A DNA stretch of 64,000 nt from Piscicola geometra. Taxonomy: Eukaryota > Annelida > Clitellata > Hirudinida > Piscicolidae. The stretch spans positions 6,563,830-6,627,829 of the forward strand of contig OX030968.1 of assembly GCA_943735955.1 (NCBI GenBank). The letters run 5' to 3'. Positions 23,772 to 34,100 of this stretch are shown here, piece by piece. The position numbers were made by a program, and so were the translations under genes. The stretch's first letter is position 1, and each line of letters begins with the position of its first letter. The notes under the pieces were generated by a model. It saw only the letters and a program-made list of their open reading frames with translations, made no database searches and had not been told where the DNA came from.

Positions 23772-26700
23772 ATGACGCTGTACGGGTTGTTGTTGTTATT
23801 GATATTGTTGCTGTTGTTGTTGTTACATGGCGTAACCATTCCAGAGAATTGTTTTTGATGCTCTGATGACGACATCAACACGTCATAATTGCAACCCGGT
23901 CTGAAGGATTCCATTGGGATTCCAGGAATCCTGGAGGGTGGTGATGATGATGATTATGAGGATGGTGGTGATGATGATGATGGTGGTTAATCTGATAGCG
24001 ATCTCAAGATGCTGCTAATGATCAGGGGTTGTTAATACATTGTAATGATAATACTGGTAATCAAAATAATAAAGGATAATACTATTAAATAAAATACATA
24101 TTCATTGAGATTTATTAAAATGATAATAATAATAAATCATAATTAAACTCTTGATTAATTATATATTAATTAATCTATAAAAAATATAATTTCCACTTGA
24201 ATTCTTCAGCAACGTCGGGAACGTTGCTGGAAGCTAGACTGAAATGCAGGTTTTCAATGTCTTTGGGTGTCCATTTGGAGAAGGATGAAGGATGAGGGGT
24301 GGTAGGATTGTGGATGGGATGGTGGATAGAGGGATGGGTAGAGTGGTGGATAGGATGGTGGATGGGATAGTGGGAAGTGAGATGATGAGAGGGATGGTGA
24401 GTGGAGTGAGGGGAAGTCGTTTTTGGGGTTGAAGTGTTGGGTTCTTCTTGATTTGAAACTGAAATTGTGATGAAATAATTTAAAAACTGTTTTAAATATC
24501 TTTCAAAAGTGTAAAAATTATTGAAGTGTTTCATTTAATAATTGTATCCCATTAATACTTAGAAATAATTATCTTCAAATACGTAAAAAAGCATTAAGCT
24601 TTCGTCCGCGCCAACGAAACGAACAGGAGAAACGGCTCTCAAGCACAGTGTTTGCGCCTCCGTGCTGTGATGTATCCAGAATCTTTGGCGCGGTTTGGTG
24701 GCCAGAAGAAGAAGTTTTTGGCGCGAAAATTGATGATGACGTCATGGCTTGAGTTTCTATAGCGCTTGATATTTTGGCTGCTTCAGCGCTCATAGCATCG
24801 ACTGAGGAGAGGGTCGGATGTTTTGGTTCAATTAATTTTTATTGAAATTTGAATTATCTGGAACTTTTTTGGGATTTATAAACAAGTTTTCAATTTTAAA
24901 ATTATCAAAATAAAATGAAATAAAGTGATAAAAATATAAAAAATATTTAATAACTATATCATAATAACTATAACTATAATTAATTATATCAATAACCTTC
25001 AACCCACCTTTCTCGTTCCCTTTGAAAACCTTAAGCCTAATTTGGCTGCAGCAGTTACACAAGTAGCAACACAGGAAGACTGTTGCCATGGCAATCAAGA
25101 TGGTGACGAACAGGCCAGCTCCCGTGAAGACGACGAGAATGGGGATTCTTGAAGGGGTGGGGTGTGGTTGTGAGTGTGTGGTGTGGTGTTGTGGGGTGTG
25201 GTTGTTGTGAGTGTGTAGTGTGGGTGTGGGGTGTGGTTGTTGTGGGTGTGTGGTGTGGGTGGTGGGGTGTGGTTGTTGTAGGTGTGTGGTGTGGGTGGTG
25301 GAGTGTGGTTGTTGTGAGTGTGTGGTTGTTGTGGGTGTGTGGGGTGTGGTTGTTGTGGGTGTGTGGTGTGGGTGGTGGAGTGTGGTTGTTGTGGATGTGT
25401 GGTGTGGGTGGTGTAGTGTGGTTGTCGTGAGTGTGTGGTGTGGGTGGTGAAGTGTGGTTGTTGTGAGTGTGTGGTGTGGGTGGTGGGGTGTGGTTGTTGT
25501 GAGTGTGTGGTGTGGGTGGTGGGAGAGAATAAGGGTTTGGTGGTAGTGGTAAAGATTTTCAAAGAGTGGTGGTGATGTATGGTAGTTGTGGAAGTGAAGG
25601 TGGTATGGTGTTGGGAGTGTGGAATGTAGGGGTGGAATTCGGTGGTGAAGTGAGTATAATGGTAGTGGTGGTTGAATGTGTGGTATGGTGGTGGAGTGTG
25701 GTATGGTGGTGGAGTGTGGTATGGTGGTGGAGTGTGGTAGTGAAGTGTGTTACTGGTTGTGGAGTGTTGAAATAGGTGGTGGTAGTTGAGTGTGCTGATG
25801 GAGAAGTATAGTGGTGGTAGTAGCGCTTGTGGCGAAGTTCTAAAATAAAGGGAGCAAGGGTGATGATTGGTGGTGGAAACTTGTTCATATTAGTTGAGAT
25901 TTCTTTCTAAACATTATCATTGTTTATATGAGGTGTAATTCAATTAAATTATGAGTAAGGACTCGGGTTAACGGCTAGAAGAGCGATGGTGGATGAAGAT
26001 TGGAGCCGAGATATGAAAAAACTATTCATCGAGAACTAATAATAATAATAATAAGAGGAATAAATATAAATAAGTAGAATAAAATCAAAAAAGATAATTT
26101 TAAGTAATAGTAAAAAAAAGTGTTTAAAAAATTTGTTTTTTATTCAAAATAGTTGTTATTTTAACTAAAAACATTAGAGTAAAACAATAGTGGAATTAAG
26201 TTGTCAGTCAGACACGTCTTAATGGTGCCTTGGAGCCGAGAAGGATCATAAAACCTTTGTACAAATATCGAAAACCTAAGATGAAAGTTAAATGTTGTTT
26301 TTAAGGTATAATTTTTTGCTTTTTTATAATTTATTTATTATTATTCTTATTTTCAAAAAAAATTGTAATTTATTTTTTCTACATTTTTTCTATTTCTTCT
26401 TTCATTTTTCTTTCTACTTTATCTTCTCTTCCTTTTACAATCCACCTTCCTTTTCAACCATCTCCTTCTTCCAACCAACTCAACCAAATCCCATCTTCAA
26501 CCACCCCCATCCAACCACCCCCATCACCAACCCCCCATCCAACCACCCCCATCCAACCACCCCCCTAACCAACCCCCCTAACCAACCCCCCCATCCACCC
26601 CCCCCTCTAACGTGACAGTAGACTGTTCATGGGCGGCCCCATCGACCTCCTCAACCCCTGCAAACTGCACAAAGTCCCCCCCTCCACCTCCACGGGTTTC

Positions 26701-26915
26701 AGGAAAAAAAGGAAAAGACAATAAGGAAGAAGTAGTAGTAGTAGTTGTAGAGAAAGCGGGTCTGCTGGTCGAGAGGTGTGGTTGGGGGCAGCAGAATTTC
26801 TCGTGCTCATCTCCGCAGCAGTAGGTGGCATCTACGGCTCCCCATTTGGGACAGACGAATCCGTTGTTCCAGATGCCGTGTCTGTCGCTGTAGCCGGAGC
26901 ACTGCTCGTATTGGA
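23459..26915 (-). CDS. Shisa-family single-pass membrane protein (six exons, N-terminus not found)
   Basis: Exons 26647..26915, 25754..25839, 25008..25147, 24583..24801, 24197..24458, 23459..23930; every join keeps phase. The first carries the Shisa cysteine signature: QYEQCSGYSDRHGIWNNGFV, then CPKWGAVDATYCCG and KFCC, six cysteines spaced C-C-CC-CC. A Ser/Thr/Pro-rich stalk follows. Exon 25008..25147 encodes the membrane span (IPILVVFTGAGLFVTILIAM onward) and a juxtamembrane cluster CCYLCNCCSQ, possibly palmitoylated. The long cytoplasmic tail contains FSKWTPKDIENLHFSLASSN and ends in about 120 residues rich in Asn and Gln. Known Shisa proteins act in receptor trafficking (Frizzled/FGF receptors) or as AMPA-receptor auxiliaries. 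The signal-peptide exon should end in phase 1 and was not identified. The donors at 26647 and 24583 are weak. Confidence 0.72.
23515..23870 (-). repeat. Coding AAC/CAA repeat (polyN/polyQ) in the Shisa tail
   Basis: In-frame AAC and AAT blocks (runs of up to ten Asn) and CAA/CAG blocks, with ATT and TAT interruptions. Confidence 0.85.
25155..25525. repeat. GTGTGGTGTGGGTGGTG minisatellite in a Shisa intron
   Basis: Tandem units of about 32-38 bp combining GGTTGTTGTG and TGTGTGGTGTGGG. It starts about 8 bp upstream of the membrane exon's acceptor, so the pyrimidine tract of that acceptor is the repeat itself. Confidence 0.88.
25675..25745. repeat. 18-bp GGTATGGTGGTGGAGTGT repeat
   Basis: Three to four copies, next to the small Shisa exon at 25754..25839. 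Confidence 0.85.
26497..26606. repeat. CCACCCCCATCCAACC repeat
   Basis: Pyrimidine-rich tandem repeat in the Shisa intron after the cysteine exon. The T-rich block before it (26300-26460) carries no exon I can support. Confidence 0.85.
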
Positions 26916-26919
26916 CTGG

Positions 26920-27050
26920 TGTGGTGGTGGTGGTGGTGTGGTGGTGGTGGTGGTAGTGGTGGTAGTGATGGTGTGGTGGTGTGGTGGTGGTGTGGTGGTG
27001 GTGGTGGTGTGGTGGTGTGGTGGTGGTGGTGGTGGTAGTGGTGGTGAAGG
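26920..27050. repeat. GGT/GTGGTG array abutting the Shisa cysteine exon
   Basis: On the gene strand this is a (CCA)n/(ACCAC)n tract leading straight into the only nearby acceptor, CACACCAG. Confidence 0.9.
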
Positions 27051-27263
27051 GATTGGATTAGGTCAGATGGTAGATGTGTATGATAGTGGTGGGTGTGTTG
27101 TAGTGGTTGAGGAATTGGGTAGTGGGGGGGGGGGGGTTGTGGTGAAGAGATGTGAATGTGCGTTGAGGGGGCGATGAAAACTGAGTTGGGATGTCTTTTG
27201 GTTGAATATGAAAGAAGAAAAGGAAATCAAGGAGGGCTGTCACACCACAAGGGCGCCTACACA

Positions 27264-27303
27264 AAGCGGCTTCAGACCACATGGAGGTGTTACTGAAGCC
27301 GCT
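27264..27303. repeat. Perfect 11-bp inverted repeat (hairpin)
   Basis: AGCGGCTTCAG and CTGAAGCCGCT flank a 17-base loop. Purpose unknown; stem too short for a typical microRNA precursor. Confidence 0.75.
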
Positions 27304-27444
27304 AGAAGTTATTCATAATAGCATTGTGTGTGTGTGCAAGGGGTAGTCAGTGGGATGTTTGATGGGTCCAGGCGTGGAGAGTTATGTGTTGCAAGGTGGA
27401 ATGCCTGGAAAGGCAAATCTTAAACCCTCTGATGTAATAGTATA

Positions 27445-27582
<138 letters not shown>

Positions 27583-27684
27583 GGAGTATCAGTTATGATA
27601 GTAAGTGGAAAAGATAAGATAAATAATTTGACCGATAAACGATGAATAAAAGCACTAGAGAAGAAAGATGAGAAAAAACTGATA

Positions 27685-27760
27685 GTGATGATGATGATGG
27701 TGGGGGTGGAGATGATGATGATGATGAGGGGGTAGAGATGATGATGATAGTGATGTTTAA
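27685..27760. repeat. GAT trinucleotide cluster
   Basis: Imperfect GAT/GGT triplets, the first of three such clusters (the others are at about 27880-27990 and 28205-28325). Confidence 0.85.
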
Positions 27761-27879
27761 ATGTTGTAGTCGGCTAGACAAAAAATAGTTTTGCACTATA
27801 TATTTTTTCCTAATTTTATTTCATTTTTATAATAGATTAAAAAAATGCGAATAACTGAAAAAATAAACAAAGTATTTAA

Positions 27880-28325
27880 AAGTTATGATGATGGTGATGG
27901 AGAGGATGATAACGTTGATGATGATGATGAAGATGATGGTGAAAAAAAAGAAGATGATGATTATAACGATCATGATAATGATGACTATGAGAAGGGATCA
28001 TAAAAGTCTGTAAATAACGGTAAAAAACCTCAGCACGAGCCCAGTGAAGAGTTGCCCCACTGAAAGAACAACACTCGTCTTTTCATTTGAGGAGCTCATT
28101 TTGAGGGCGAATTAAGTGGCTTGTCAATCACTTTCATATTTCAAGAGAACAGTTTTTTTTATACAAAAATAAACAATGTTTTTGATTAAGGCTTGATCGG
28201 GTTTTAGTGATGATAATGATGATGGTGGTGCTGGTGATGATGAAGATGATGATGATGATGAAGATGATGATGATGGTGGTGGTGGTGGTAATGAGGATGA
28301 TGGTAATGATGAGGATGATGATAAT
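27880..28325. repeat. Two further GAT/GAA clusters
   Basis: 27880-27990 and 28205-28325, separated by a short AT-rich spacer containing the possible exon at 28029..28099. Confidence 0.85.
28029..28099 (-). CDS. Possible first coding exon, unassigned
   Basis: ATG with context AAAATGA, then MSSSNEKTSVVLSVGQLFTG, ending GCTGAG|GTTTTT in phase 2. The second half is hydrophobic and could be a signal or anchor segment. It lies upstream of the Shisa gene, but the phase does not fit the cysteine exon (phase 1 needed). Confidence 0.2.
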
Positions 28326-28576
28326 ATTTATATGTAAAATGAAAAACTTAAATACATTTTTTTAATGTAAATGATAAATTTGCGCCGAACTTCTTGCTTT
28401 CTGACGTTTTTCCAGTGAAGACGTCAATTAATTGTAGAATAAAAATAGTTATATACAAATAAACCATTTTATTCATATAAAAAAAGATATCAAAAAACAC
28501 TTCCAAATAAAAAAACACCTGGCAAAGATTGGAAAATGTTTATAAATTCATCAAGAAACATCTGGGTTATGTTATA

Positions 28577-29335
28577 TCACGCATGCATCAACACTGGGTT
28601 GTCGCTCGAGAATCTAAGATTTTCTTTGATGAAGTAGATCAAAAGATTTTTTTTTTTTTTTTAAAAACAATAAAAATAATAATAACTGTTTGATATATTA
28701 AAAAAATATTTTATAGTTGAAAATTTGATAAATAAAAAATAAAAATTCAACCCTTGATGCTTGTAAAAACTGTTCAAATAACATCTAAATTCAACTTTTG
28801 TTTTTTTATTGATAAAAAAAATAATAAAAACTTGAGAAATGGGGAGATTAAATAATATCATAAAGATTTTAAGACCGATATGAAAGGTCAGTGCACTTAT
28901 TATTCTTGTTTTTATTTTTAATTAATCAAATTCCTTTTTTTATTATATATAAATATATTTCTACAAATTCAATTACTCCAATTATTCTTATTCTTATTAT
29001 AATTATTATTTCTTTCATTATTTTATTTATCATAATAATCATTTTTAATTACCCTTTCACTTTCTTATCCCTAATCAGATTTAATACGCTCCATCATTAT
29101 TTCTTTCATAAATAAGACACTCAACAATTCTAGTCTAATTCAAACGATCTAAAAAAGAAAATAAAATTCAAAAATGCAAAAATACATCCTAAAAATATAA
29201 AGCGCCACTACATAAATAAATAAACTGATGGATAGGCAACCTTTGTTGTTGTATTGGCTGTCCATGGAGCGATGATGGAGTTTGCTCTTCGACAGAACAA
29301 TCTCGTCTTGAAGCTCGTTCGGGTTTACGCCACGT
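28577..29335 (-). pseudogene. Decayed copy of carbonic anhydrase-related exons
   Basis: 28577..28632 matches the last CARP-like exon of this window at the DNA level (shared TTCTC.AGCGA, CAACCCAGTG, GATG.ATG words) but breaks into a premature stop soon after NPVLM. About 600 bp upstream, 29246..29335 encodes EIVLSKSKLHHRSMDSQYNN, which resembles the RLHWGRSEHSIDGQFYD segment of the intact gene with a deletion. Intervening exons were not found in the AT-rich DNA between them. I infer a tandem or dispersed duplicate that has lost function. Confidence 0.4.
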
Positions 29336-29719
29336 TAATAATGTTCATCGTTGTGTTGTGATTTATTTTATTTATTTATTTTAATATTCCTAGTTATTTT
29401 ATTGAATTAATTTACAAGATTAAATCTTATATCTGTAGCTTTCTGTTAAAAGAATACTGATGAAAAATTTTTAGTCAATACTTTTAATTATTTAAATTAT
29501 ACTAAATTTTTCCCTCCAAGACTTTTGTGTCTTGAAACAGAAGTTTATAACATCAAAGAATTCGAAGTGCTGGAAGAGTTCACGTGATGAAGCATGGAAG
29601 TTAAAATGTTTTTTTTAACTAATTAAATTGCATAACCATCTCGACTTCACCAACTCAATCAAATTCTCCTTTCGATTCGTTTTCTTTCCACATCTCTGTA
29701 TTTAAAGGCCCGACTTTTA

Positions 29720-29795
29720 GGGTGTGTTTGTGTGTGTATGTATGTTTATATGTGTGTAGGTATGTGTATGTGTGTTTGTAGGTATGTGTGTGTGA
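29720..29795. repeat. GTGTGTATG-type repeat
   Basis: Mixed TGTG, TATG and TAGG units. The flanking 29340-29930 has no assignable exon; one minus segment near 29510-29570 after CTCTTCCAG is open but short. Confidence 0.75.
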
Positions 29796-30047
29796 ACGTG
29801 CTCAAAGATCTCTTGGTATCAGACTTGATTACTATAGTATGATCGCATTGATTGTTTATCGACACGTACTTTATTGTATTTAATTCACTTTCAAACAAAA
29901 AGAGCAAGTGCTGAGAAGAAACTTTATTGAAATGTCACGATTGCAAAGGTGTTAGTGAAAGCTCAAAGCAGGCGTACGATGAGTCACGGGACGGTGTGAA
30001 AACTTGCTACGTTGTCTATCGAATGATATCATTATTAAAGAGATGCT

Positions 30048-30142
30048 CATCATCACATGAACATCATTATCATCGTCTCCATCATCGCTACCGCCATCAT
30101 CATCTTCATCATCGCCATCATCATCATCATCATCATTTTTTC
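30048..30142. repeat. CAT trinucleotide repeat
   Basis: Imperfect CAT/CGC triplets giving polyHis if read on the plus strand. The upstream segment 29930-30040 (CHDCKGVSESSKQAYDESRD on plus) is open but has no splice support. Confidence 0.8.
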
Positions 30143-30371
30143 AGAGATTAAACATTTGTGAAGCAAATCTTAGGCATATAATTTCAATTTTACCATTAGT
30201 TTAGTTAAGAGTGCTGAGTATAATTAGTTTATTTAGGGTTTTTGGTACTAAAAGTTTAGTTTATGGTTTAAATACCATTAAACAAGTGTTAAATCCGTTA
30301 TTATAACATGATGCAACCAATGGCCAAAGAATGTTAAAACTTGCAAGAAATGTTAAATTAAAACAAGCTGG

Positions 30372-30482
30372 GGAAGGCAAAATCGATCCAAAAAGCGTCA
30401 AACTGCGGCACCCAAACCTCTGTCAGGCAGTTGCAAAAGTGGCAGCTTAAATGAAATGCTACATTCCGAAGAGGATAACTAA
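30372..30482 (+). other. Exon-like island, possible terminal exon
   Basis: After ATTAAAACAAG one plus frame reads GRQNRSKKRQTAAPKPLSGS and ends in EEDN-stop; a second plus frame is also open. No partner exon was found. It lies just past the 3' end of the minus-strand collagen gene. Confidence 0.2.
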
Positions 30483-30555
30483 CACTTGAATTGAAATACA
30501 TCTGGATAAATGAATAAAACTAAAGTCATAAGAGCCTTAATAATCGAATTTATCG

Positions 30556-30561
30556 TTTATT
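30556..30561 (-). promoter_or_regulatory. Poly(A) signal of the giant collagen gene
   Basis: AATAAA about 335 bp after the stop codon at 30895. The intervening 3'UTR contains a GC-richer open stretch (30602-30720) that could be an alternative last exon but is more simply UTR. Confidence 0.55.
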
Positions 30562-30894
30562 TAGTAGGAACTAAAAACATTTTAATAAATCAATCTTTCA
30601 TGAACAGAGGCGCCCCGGGTGACCACAGTTTGATGCAGTTGGGAGAATGAGGCAAGCCGGGTGGAGTCCCATAAGACGCAGGCAAAGTAGAAAACACAAG
30701 CGGCTGCCGATGCAAAAGGTGCATCTGGACAGTCTTTTATTAGTTTTTTATCGTGCATTCTTACTAAAATTGCCATCAAAAAGCGATGGAAATCAAGTAA
30801 GAAATGCTGCCTAAATGTCAAGTAGAATGATATAAAACGTATTAATGAAAACGAACTGCCTTCAGTGAAAGCATGCAGCATTCATGCAAGGCGA

Positions 30895-31107
30895 TCACTT
30901 CTCATGGTAGTACAAACCCTTGAACTCTCCAGCCTTCCTGCTGGCCATACTGCCTCCAGCACCAGCACCCTTCGTCTTCACCTTGTTGTAGCTGAACCAG
31001 TCGTTTGGTTGCAGTCCAATGGCGCGATCTGGCATCTTGCTGTGAACCGTCTTCGAGTCTTCTGGACCACCCGACCCTGATGCTCCGAACACTTCGTCTT
31101 CGTTCAC
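30895..31107 (-). CDS. giant collagen exon 58, C-terminus
   Basis: Acceptor CCCTTCTAG, phase 0, 70 codons then TGA. Gly/Ser/Lys-rich with [10 protein letters not shown] and a C-terminal [11 protein letters not shown]. The paired Tyr could be a phosphorylation or endocytic signal; this is inference. Confidence 0.78.
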   Translation of the reverse strand: MNEDEVFGASGSGGPEDSKTVHSKMPDRAIGLQPNDWFSYNKVKTKGAGAGGSMASRKAGEFKGLYYHEK

Positions 31108-34100
31108 CTAGAAGGGTTGCATGGTTGAATGGTTGCACGTGACACACTACCACACCAGACCAAACTACCCCCCTACAACACCACACTACCACACCAGACA
31201 AACTACCCCCCTACAACACCACACTACCACACCAGACAAACTACCCCCCTACAACACCACACTACCACACCAGACAAACTACCCCTCTACAACACCACAC
31301 TACCACACCAGACAAACTACCCCTCTACAACACCACACTACCACACCAGACAAACTACCCCCCTACAACACCACACTACCACACCAGACCAAACTACCCC
31401 CCTACAACACCACACTACCACACCAGACAAACTACCACCCTACAACACCACACTACCACACCAGACAAACTACCCCCCTACAACACCACACTACCACACC
31501 AGACAAACTACCCCCCTACAACACCACACTACCACACCAGACAAACTACCCCCCTACAACACTACACTACCACACCAGACAAACTACCCCCCTACAACAC
31601 CACACTACCACACCAGACAAACTACCCCCCTACAACACCACACTACCACACCAGACCAAACTACCCCCCTACAACACCACACTACCACACCAGACAAACT
31701 ACCCCTCTACAACACCACACTACCACACCAGACAAACTACCCCCCTACAACACCACACTACCACACCAGACAAACTACCCCCCTACAACACCACACTACC
31801 ACACCAGACCAAACTACCCCCCTACAACACCACACTACCACACCAGACAAACTACCCCCCTACAACACCAAACCAAACCACCACTAAATCCGCCTACCAC
31901 ACCACTCACATCGAAGTCGTCAGGAACAGCGGCTTGTGGCACAGACACCGACCTCTCTGGCTCATCCACCTCCACACTCACACTCTCCCTGTACTCCTCC
32001 TCCTCCTCCTCCTCCTCCTCCTCATCCCCTCCGGATGAACTCTTCTTTCCAGCTGTGGAAGTGCCCTCGTCCTGTTGAGATGGGTATTTAAGGGGTTTTC
32101 GTTGAAAGTTAAGAGTTTAACTTTAATTGTAACTTCGCCTAACCATTTTTCAATACATTTTCAGTCTTTTCCTGAAGTTAAACCTCAACTCTGAAAGTCG
32201 AAAGTCACAAATCTCCCTCACCCCCATCCCACTCCAACCCTTCACCACCCTCCACTACTCCACCACCCTTCAGCCACTTCACTACCATTACCAGCCCCCC
32301 TCCACCACCATTCTCCCTCCCCTTCCACCACACCAACCATGCTGTAGAAGTGGCTCTTGATCCTCCTCATCGCCAGAAAAGCAATGATCACAAGCGCCAA
32401 CGTCACTAGACCAACCCACACCACCAAAACAGCGGAAATTATGTAAAGCTTCGTTTTTGCTTGAGCAATCTTTTCTCTCTCGAGCTTCTGGGTCGCCAAA
32501 ACGTCCTCATTGTTGTCAGTGAGGGCTGTTTGGTTGGTTGTTTGGTTGGTTGGCTGTTTGGTTGGTTGTTTGGTTGGGTGTTTGGTCGGTTGGTTGTTTG
32601 GTTGGTTGGTTGTTTGGTTGGTTGTTTGGTTGGTTGGTTGGTTGTTTGGTTGGTTGGTTGGTTGTTTGGTTGTTTGGTTGGTTGGTTGGTTATTGGGAGA
32701 GGGTGGTAGAGTGCGTTTTAGTAGTTTTTGGTGTGGAATTTACTTACTTTTGGAAAAGATATATGAAATAATAATTCATAGAAATTCATCGTGGATAAAC
32801 TAAAAAAATTAAATACGTATAGAAAAAACACAAATACAATAAAAAAGTTAGTCTTACAAACTCATGCTCACCAGCCCTTCCACCATCACCACCCTCCTCC
32901 CAATGCACAACCACTCACCAGCGGCTCCTAGGCCCTGAGGTCCTCTGATACCAGTGGCACCCGTGCCTCCTGTGGCGCCAGTGAAGCCTGTGAAACCTCT
33001 GTCGCCCGTGAAGCCAGTGGAGCCGGTGTTGCCACCACGGCCTTGAGGTGAAATTGGTGGTCGAATGATTTAAATGTGGGATAGGTATAAAATTTTTTAT
33101 TTTATTGAGTTATTAAAATAATATAATAATAATAAAAATTTAGTAATAAAAAAAATAAATTGAATACATTTGAAACAATATTGAGTCACTCTATAAATTA
33201 GCCATCGAGAGAATAGTAAACCACACGGAGACCAACCCGCAGGTCCGGTGCCTCCACTAGCTCCAGTGAAACCGTTGACTCCAGGACTTCCTGGATCTCC
33301 CCTCGATCCAGCCGGTCCAACTGGACCATCGAAGCCTGGTTGACCTTGCGATCCTGGCTGCCCCCTGCTGCCCTGCTGACCCGGATTGCCAGGGTTACCT
33401 ATGGGACCCTGGGCTCCGTTGTTTCCAGACTGACCAGGAGGTCCTAAAGGAGAATTGAGTGTTTGAACGTTGGGTTTACATAAAAAAAAGATATTAGTAT
33501 ATCCTTGCTGGCAATAAACAGAAAAGTTATATATTTTAAAATAAAATAAAATATTTATGAAAAAACAAATCAGTAACCTCTAACTCCAGGCCTTCCCAAC
33601 GGTCCAGAAGGCCCGATGTTGCCCTGAGGTCCTGGCTGACCCTGTGGTCCAAAGCCCCCTTGACTTCCTGGGAAGCCGGGTGAGCCCTTCTGACCAATGG
33701 GACCCTTCACTCCAATGTCACCAGTGTTGCCAGTCGACCCAGTGAAACCTGGCTGGCCTGCAGGACCCTGGGGACCCGGATTACCCGAAGGTCCTAAAAG
33801 TTTAAATTTATTTATAGTTTATTCTATTTATGTCTAAATTTTGAACATATGATGATAATATTATAAAATATTCAAAAGCATACTTACTAGTTATAAATAG
33901 ACACATGGGTTGTCTAACCTGACGGTCCTGAAGGTCCAAGTGGTCCACTCTGTCCGGGGTTGCCAGCCGGACCATCTGGGCCTTGAGGTCCAGCTATACC
34001 CTGAGGTCCCTGCTGACCAGCATTGCCCAAAGGTCCCGCAAAGCCAGTGTTTCCAGGTCTTCCCGGAGGTCCAGGCGGCCCGAGAGGCCCTTGGAAGCCA

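Noticed and set aside
25095..25562. Thr/His/Pro-rich open frame beside the Shisa membrane exon
   Set aside because: It comes from the GT-rich minisatellite and is out of frame with the membrane span.
26607..26831. Leu-rich frame starting MPPTAAEMSTRNSAAPNH on the minus strand
   Set aside because: It is one frame off the cysteine signature frame of the Shisa exon, which continues as Ser/Thr/Pro-rich stalk.
30582..30881. Open frames between the collagen stop and the poly(A) signal
   Set aside because: All three minus frames are partly open in 30602-30720 and none joins better than the existing stop; treated as 3'UTR.
31146..31870. Regular repeats resembling a CRISPR array
   Set aside because: The copies are direct tandem repeats with no unique spacers, inside a eukaryotic intron.
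31121..32038. Long Thr/Pro/His-rich open frames on the plus strand
   Set aside because: They are the 38-bp minisatellite of an intron of the minus-strand collagen gene, open in more than one frame.
32919..33041. Possible non-collagenous trimerisation domain after the last helix exon
   Set aside because: Reading through the donor gives only a short tail to a stop with no conserved cysteines; the spliced membrane exon fits better.
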